64,000 bases of DNA from Acidimicrobiia bacterium. Its GTDB lineage: Bacteria > Actinomycetota > Acidimicrobiia > Spongiisociales > UBA5794. Made by a program: the position numbers and the translations under genes. Numbering within the stretch: the first letter of the stretch is position 1; every line of letters starts with the position of its first letter. This document shows, piece by piece, positions 61,788-64,000 of the stretch. Location: assembly GCA_041393965.1 (NCBI GenBank), contig JAWKJB010000001.1, positions 496,001 to 560,000 of the forward strand, in the 5' to 3' direction. The notes below the pieces were generated by a model, which was given only the letters and a program-made list of their open reading frames with translations, ran no database searches and had not been told where the DNA came from.

Positions 61788-61952
61788 ATGCCGGTCCATC
61801 GCGGCAAGGACAAGGACGGCCCCTATTACCAGTGGGGGGACTCCGGAAAGAAGTACCACTACGAGTCGGGCAATCAGAAGAGTCGCGAGGCTGCAAAGGC
61901 CAAGGCCGACAAGCAGGGTCGAGCGATCAGAGCCAGCGGCTACGAAGGGTGA
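61788..61952 (+). CDS. 54-aa basic protein under a TPP riboswitch
   Basis: MPVHRGKDKDGPYYQWGDSG, then KKYHYESGNQKSREAAKAK and ending IRASGYEG: a highly charged, glycine- and tyrosine-containing small protein with no membrane span. GAAAGGAGTC precedes the ATG. Proteins of this sort (RGKD-x-x-G-x-YYQWG) occur as conserved hypotheticals in unrelated genomes; no function is known to me. It is the only gene on this strand after the TPP aptamer, so thiamine may control it. Confidence 0.72.
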   Translation: MPVHRGKDKDGPYYQWGDSGKKYHYESGNQKSREAAKAKADKQGRAIRASGYEG

Positions 61953-62026
61953 CACGCAGGTCTGTCAGCTGATCCAGACATGTGCTTGAGTGACCGGTGA
62001 GCCACCACGAGTCCCCCGCGAGCACC

Positions 62027-62806
62027 CTACCGGTTGGAAAGGACGACACCTGCGTTAGCGAGCGCGAGGGCGAGCCCGACCGCAACAGCCAGCGCCCTTG
62101 CAAGCGTCCGTCGATCATCCATCGCCCGTCTGCTGTCCTCCACGACGAGGCTTGCTCGTGATGCGGAGTCCTCGTAGGCCTCGAACAAGCTGTCGCCTTC
62201 TTCCGCTTCGATACGCAGGGATTCGATGCGTGTCTCAACTTCTTCGAGCCGGTGCGTGATCTCGGCAAGCTCAGGCTCGAGTTGAGTGAGCCGAAGGTCG
62301 GGATCCGTCAACTGTGCCGCAAGATCCGCGAGCTCGTCATCGATCCGATCAAGCGACTCCGTCATGCCCGGCTCAGGTGTGAAGTCGATGCCTACGAACG
62401 ACAGCGAGCCGAGAACCTGTTCCACCCTCGCGAGGGCAGAGCGCAGTTCGGGAAGAGGCGCTCGGATCGCGTCGATGCCGGACGGCACGGTTTGTGAAAT
62501 TGTCACATCTGCGGAGATGAGAATCGACGATGTCGTCTTGATCGTGTTCCGCACATCTTCCGAGAGGAGAACGATCTCATCGAGCGTTGCAAGGGAGCGG
62601 TCGAGGGTATCGGACATGACAACGATGCTGTCGTCCACCGTGACGAGCACATCGGCCGTCACATCCAGCGACTCAGCCATAGTGTCGATGGCTGCATCGA
62701 CGAGGAGCCAGGCCGCGACGGCGACGACGATTGACATCAAGAGCCCGATGGCTCCGAACCCGAGCGCGAGGCTCCCGCCGTCGGCGCGCGGCTGAATCGC
62801 GATCAT
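62027..62806 (-). CDS. Membrane protein with extracellular coiled coil (259 aa)
   Basis: N-terminal membrane helix (GFGAIGLLMSIVVAVAAWLL), a long alpha-helical region of heptad type (MAESLDVTADVLVTVDDSIV ... LTQLEPELAEITHRLEEVET) and a second membrane helix at the C-terminus (ALAVAVGLALALANAGVVLS). Layout resembles chemoreceptor-like or methyl-accepting sensor domains without the cytoplasmic signalling part. Function unknown. Coupled to the upstream lipoprotein gene by a 4-bp overlap. Confidence 0.7.
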   Translation of the reverse strand: MIAIQPRADGGSLALGFGAIGLLMSIVVAVAAWLLVDAAIDTMAESLDVTADVLVTVDDSIVVMSDTLDRSLATLDEIVLLSEDVRNTIKTTSSILISADVTISQTVPSGIDAIRAPLPELRSALARVEQVLGSLSFVGIDFTPEPGMTESLDRIDDELADLAAQLTDPDLRLTQLEPELAEITHRLEEVETRIESLRIEAEEGDSLFEAYEDSASRASLVVEDSRRAMDDRRTLARALAVAVGLALALANAGVVLSNR

Positions 62807-63219
62807 GTGACTCGGAAGGTCCAGAGGTACGAGTCGGTGATGACAGCATCGACCCCTGCTGTTTCGTGTGTCACGAGTTGGGCTTCTGCGGTGTGCTCTC
62901 CGACACCGAGAATCACGATCGCGACACCGTCGTCGGTGTAACGGAGGAGACCGGCCGCGTCCACGCTGTTGGCCGTGACATCGACGCCGTCGATCAAGAG
63001 CCGTACGTCGTGGTCGGGATCGGTGAGCCGGTAGTGCACCGCGACACCGTCAGCGGCACTGATGTCGGCACCTGGGGCGGGTCGTACCTCGTCGATCCAA
63101 GATGGGAGTTGACCGCTATCGTCCGCGTCGATCTCGGTGTCACCAACGGTGGTGCAGGCGGTCAGCCCGACCAGGGCCAGAATGGCGCCGACGATGAGCA
63201 TCACGGGGCGAAGGGGCAT
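62803..63219 (-). CDS. Hypothetical lipoprotein (138 aa)
   Basis: MPLRPVMLIVGAILALVGLT then AC lipobox; a single compact beta domain follows (DVRLLIDGVDVTANSVDAAG, GEHTAEAQLVTH, DSYLWTFRVT), Ig-like in pattern. ATG 63255 (12 more residues) is also possible. It precedes the coiled-coil membrane protein in the same operon. Confidence 0.65.
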   Translation of the reverse strand: MPLRPVMLIVGAILALVGLTACTTVGDTEIDADDSGQLPSWIDEVRPAPGADISAADGVAVHYRLTDPDHDVRLLIDGVDVTANSVDAAGLLRYTDDGVAIVILGVGEHTAEAQLVTHETAGVDAVITDSYLWTFRVT

Positions 63220-63372
63220 ACGGAGTGGTTCGCGTTGGTGAAGTGCAGCGTTCATGGTTCGGTCTACCCGACGGAGCGGAATGTGAAACCCTGGCTCAAG
63301 GTTCTCTGTGGCACATGGCGCTCGAAACGATTGTCTTCTGTGGCGGTTGACCGTTACCGTATGGGTTCACCG

Positions 63373-63447
<75 letters not shown>

Positions 63448-63467
63448 CTGCGCGAAACCCCTGCGAG

Positions 63468-63998
63468 GTGACGCTCGCCGTCAAAGCACATCTGCCGCTC
63501 GCTGTCGCATTGGGCCATGCCTTCGCCCGACCGACTGGGTGCACCATCCGGCTCCACCGTCGGGATGGGGATGACTGGGTTGCATGCGCAGTTCACATGA
63601 GTGAGAACGATCTGATACGTGAGGAGGCTCTGAAGGGGCCAGTCCAGGCGCGAGTGGCGTCTCTCGAGGCCTCCATCAGTCGGGATGTGGAGGCGGGAGT
63701 GCTGGCGTTTGTCAGGCAGGGCAACCGGTATAGACACCGATTGACACTCAAGCCGGTGGGAGGCCCTTCGCGCAGTGCCGTCGATGGATCCGACACAGCG
63801 GACTCCTGGGCGCACCAGATCGGTGCGACGCTCGTGACGCTGGCGGATCGATCCGACATTGACCGGGCCGACCTCTTCCTGGCCGCGCCCGTGGAGGTGG
63901 CCGTCCTGGTTGGTTCTTGGACCAATGCGGTCGGCGAGGTGTTGCTCATGGACTGGGGCAAGACAGGTCCCTTTTCGAGGATGTGGTCGCTACCTTGA
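63468..63998 (+). CDS. SAVED-domain protein, probably N-terminally truncated
   Basis: A 176-residue frame from GTG 63468 (the frame is open back through the tRNA, with no good start). The pattern matches the SAVED domain of CBASS effectors, which bind cyclic oligonucleotides: VKAHLPLAVALGHAFARPTG, SISRDVEAGVLAFVRQG, HRLTLKPVGGPSRSAVDGSD, and RADLFLAAPVEVAVLVGSW at the end. Typical effectors have an N-terminal nuclease or other domain before SAVED; here it is missing and the tRNA-Arg takes its place. No CD-NTase gene is visible before the window ends. Confidence 0.72.
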   Translation: MTLAVKAHLPLAVALGHAFARPTGCTIRLHRRDGDDWVACAVHMSENDLIREEALKGPVQARVASLEASISRDVEAGVLAFVRQGNRYRHRLTLKPVGGPSRSAVDGSDTADSWAHQIGATLVTLADRSDIDRADLFLAAPVEVAVLVGSWTNAVGEVLLMDWGKTGPFSRMWSLP

Positions 63999-64000
63999 GC

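Noticed and set aside
61495..61896. Minus-strand protein MASKKPEELDSCAGMIRFRF...
   Set aside because: It is antisense to the TPP riboswitch and a terminator hairpin; conserved RNA motifs explain the sequence better.

Overview
The window is GC-rich, densely coded DNA from a member of the Actinobacteria-like lineage, most plausibly an Acidimicrobiia-type organism; this is inferred from gene content and not from any database search. The markers are a DUF3566 gene after gyrA, CrgA, a class E sortase, the fhaA-fhaB-pstP-rodA-pbpA-pknB cell-division/signalling operon, several F420-type (LLM and deazaflavin) oxidoreductases, and many secreted proteins with threonine-rich linkers. gyrA at the left edge and the fha/pknB operon suggest a position fairly near the replication origin.

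Layout. 0-7.4 kb: 3' part of gyrA, DUF3566, a thioredoxin-NHL lipoprotein, and an ECF sigma factor module with two related exported proteins. 7.5-11 kb: a cobalamin riboswitch driving a B12 ABC importer (btuF-btuC-btuD) and the corrinoid adenosyltransferase cobO. 11-23 kb: VIT-type metal transporter, class III aminotransferase, AI-2E-type membrane protein, acetyl-CoA synthetase, CMD-like proteins, F420-type enzymes, and a KhtT/KhtU-like K+/H+ antiporter. 23-28 kb: tRNA-Ile, tRNA-Ala, thiolase, crgA, sortase, trpG/pabA, mutY. 28-35 kb: the minus-strand pknB-pbpA-rodA-pstP-fhaB-fhaA operon, then tRNA-Leu with a relic toxin-antitoxin pair. 35-40 kb: acetoacetate decarboxylase-like protein, DUF4446, serS, menG/ubiE, and a large-type (Alu-domain) SRP RNA.

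40-49 kb is the unusual part. Four serine tRNA loci (GGA, CGA, UGA, GCU) lie here. Three of them are followed by tandem arrays, period about 150 bp, in which every unit ends in a copy of the tRNA's own T-arm and 3' acceptor strand. In the GGA and CGA arrays this is preceded by a short G(C/T)GGAGG strand that can rebuild an acceptor stem, giving a tRNA minihelix without D, anticodon or variable arms. The spacer between minihelices is shared by all three arrays and carries its own hairpins. The UGA tRNA, whose T-arm sequence differs, has no array. A decayed IS256-type element sits inside the GGA array, and a separate 58-bp dispersed repeat occurs four times in the window, always near tRNA genes, twice as inverted flanks of an LLM oxidoreductase gene. 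I consider the minihelix arrays the best candidate for an undescribed system.

49-61 kb: Hsp20 with a palindromic promoter, several small genes, two clusters of very large secreted proteins (one behind an ECF sigma factor), and a DUF885 peptidase-like protein. 61-64 kb: a convincing TPP riboswitch in front of a 54-residue unknown protein, two envelope proteins, and tRNA-Arg followed by an N-terminally truncated SAVED-domain (CBASS-type) protein, which looks like the edge of an integrated island.
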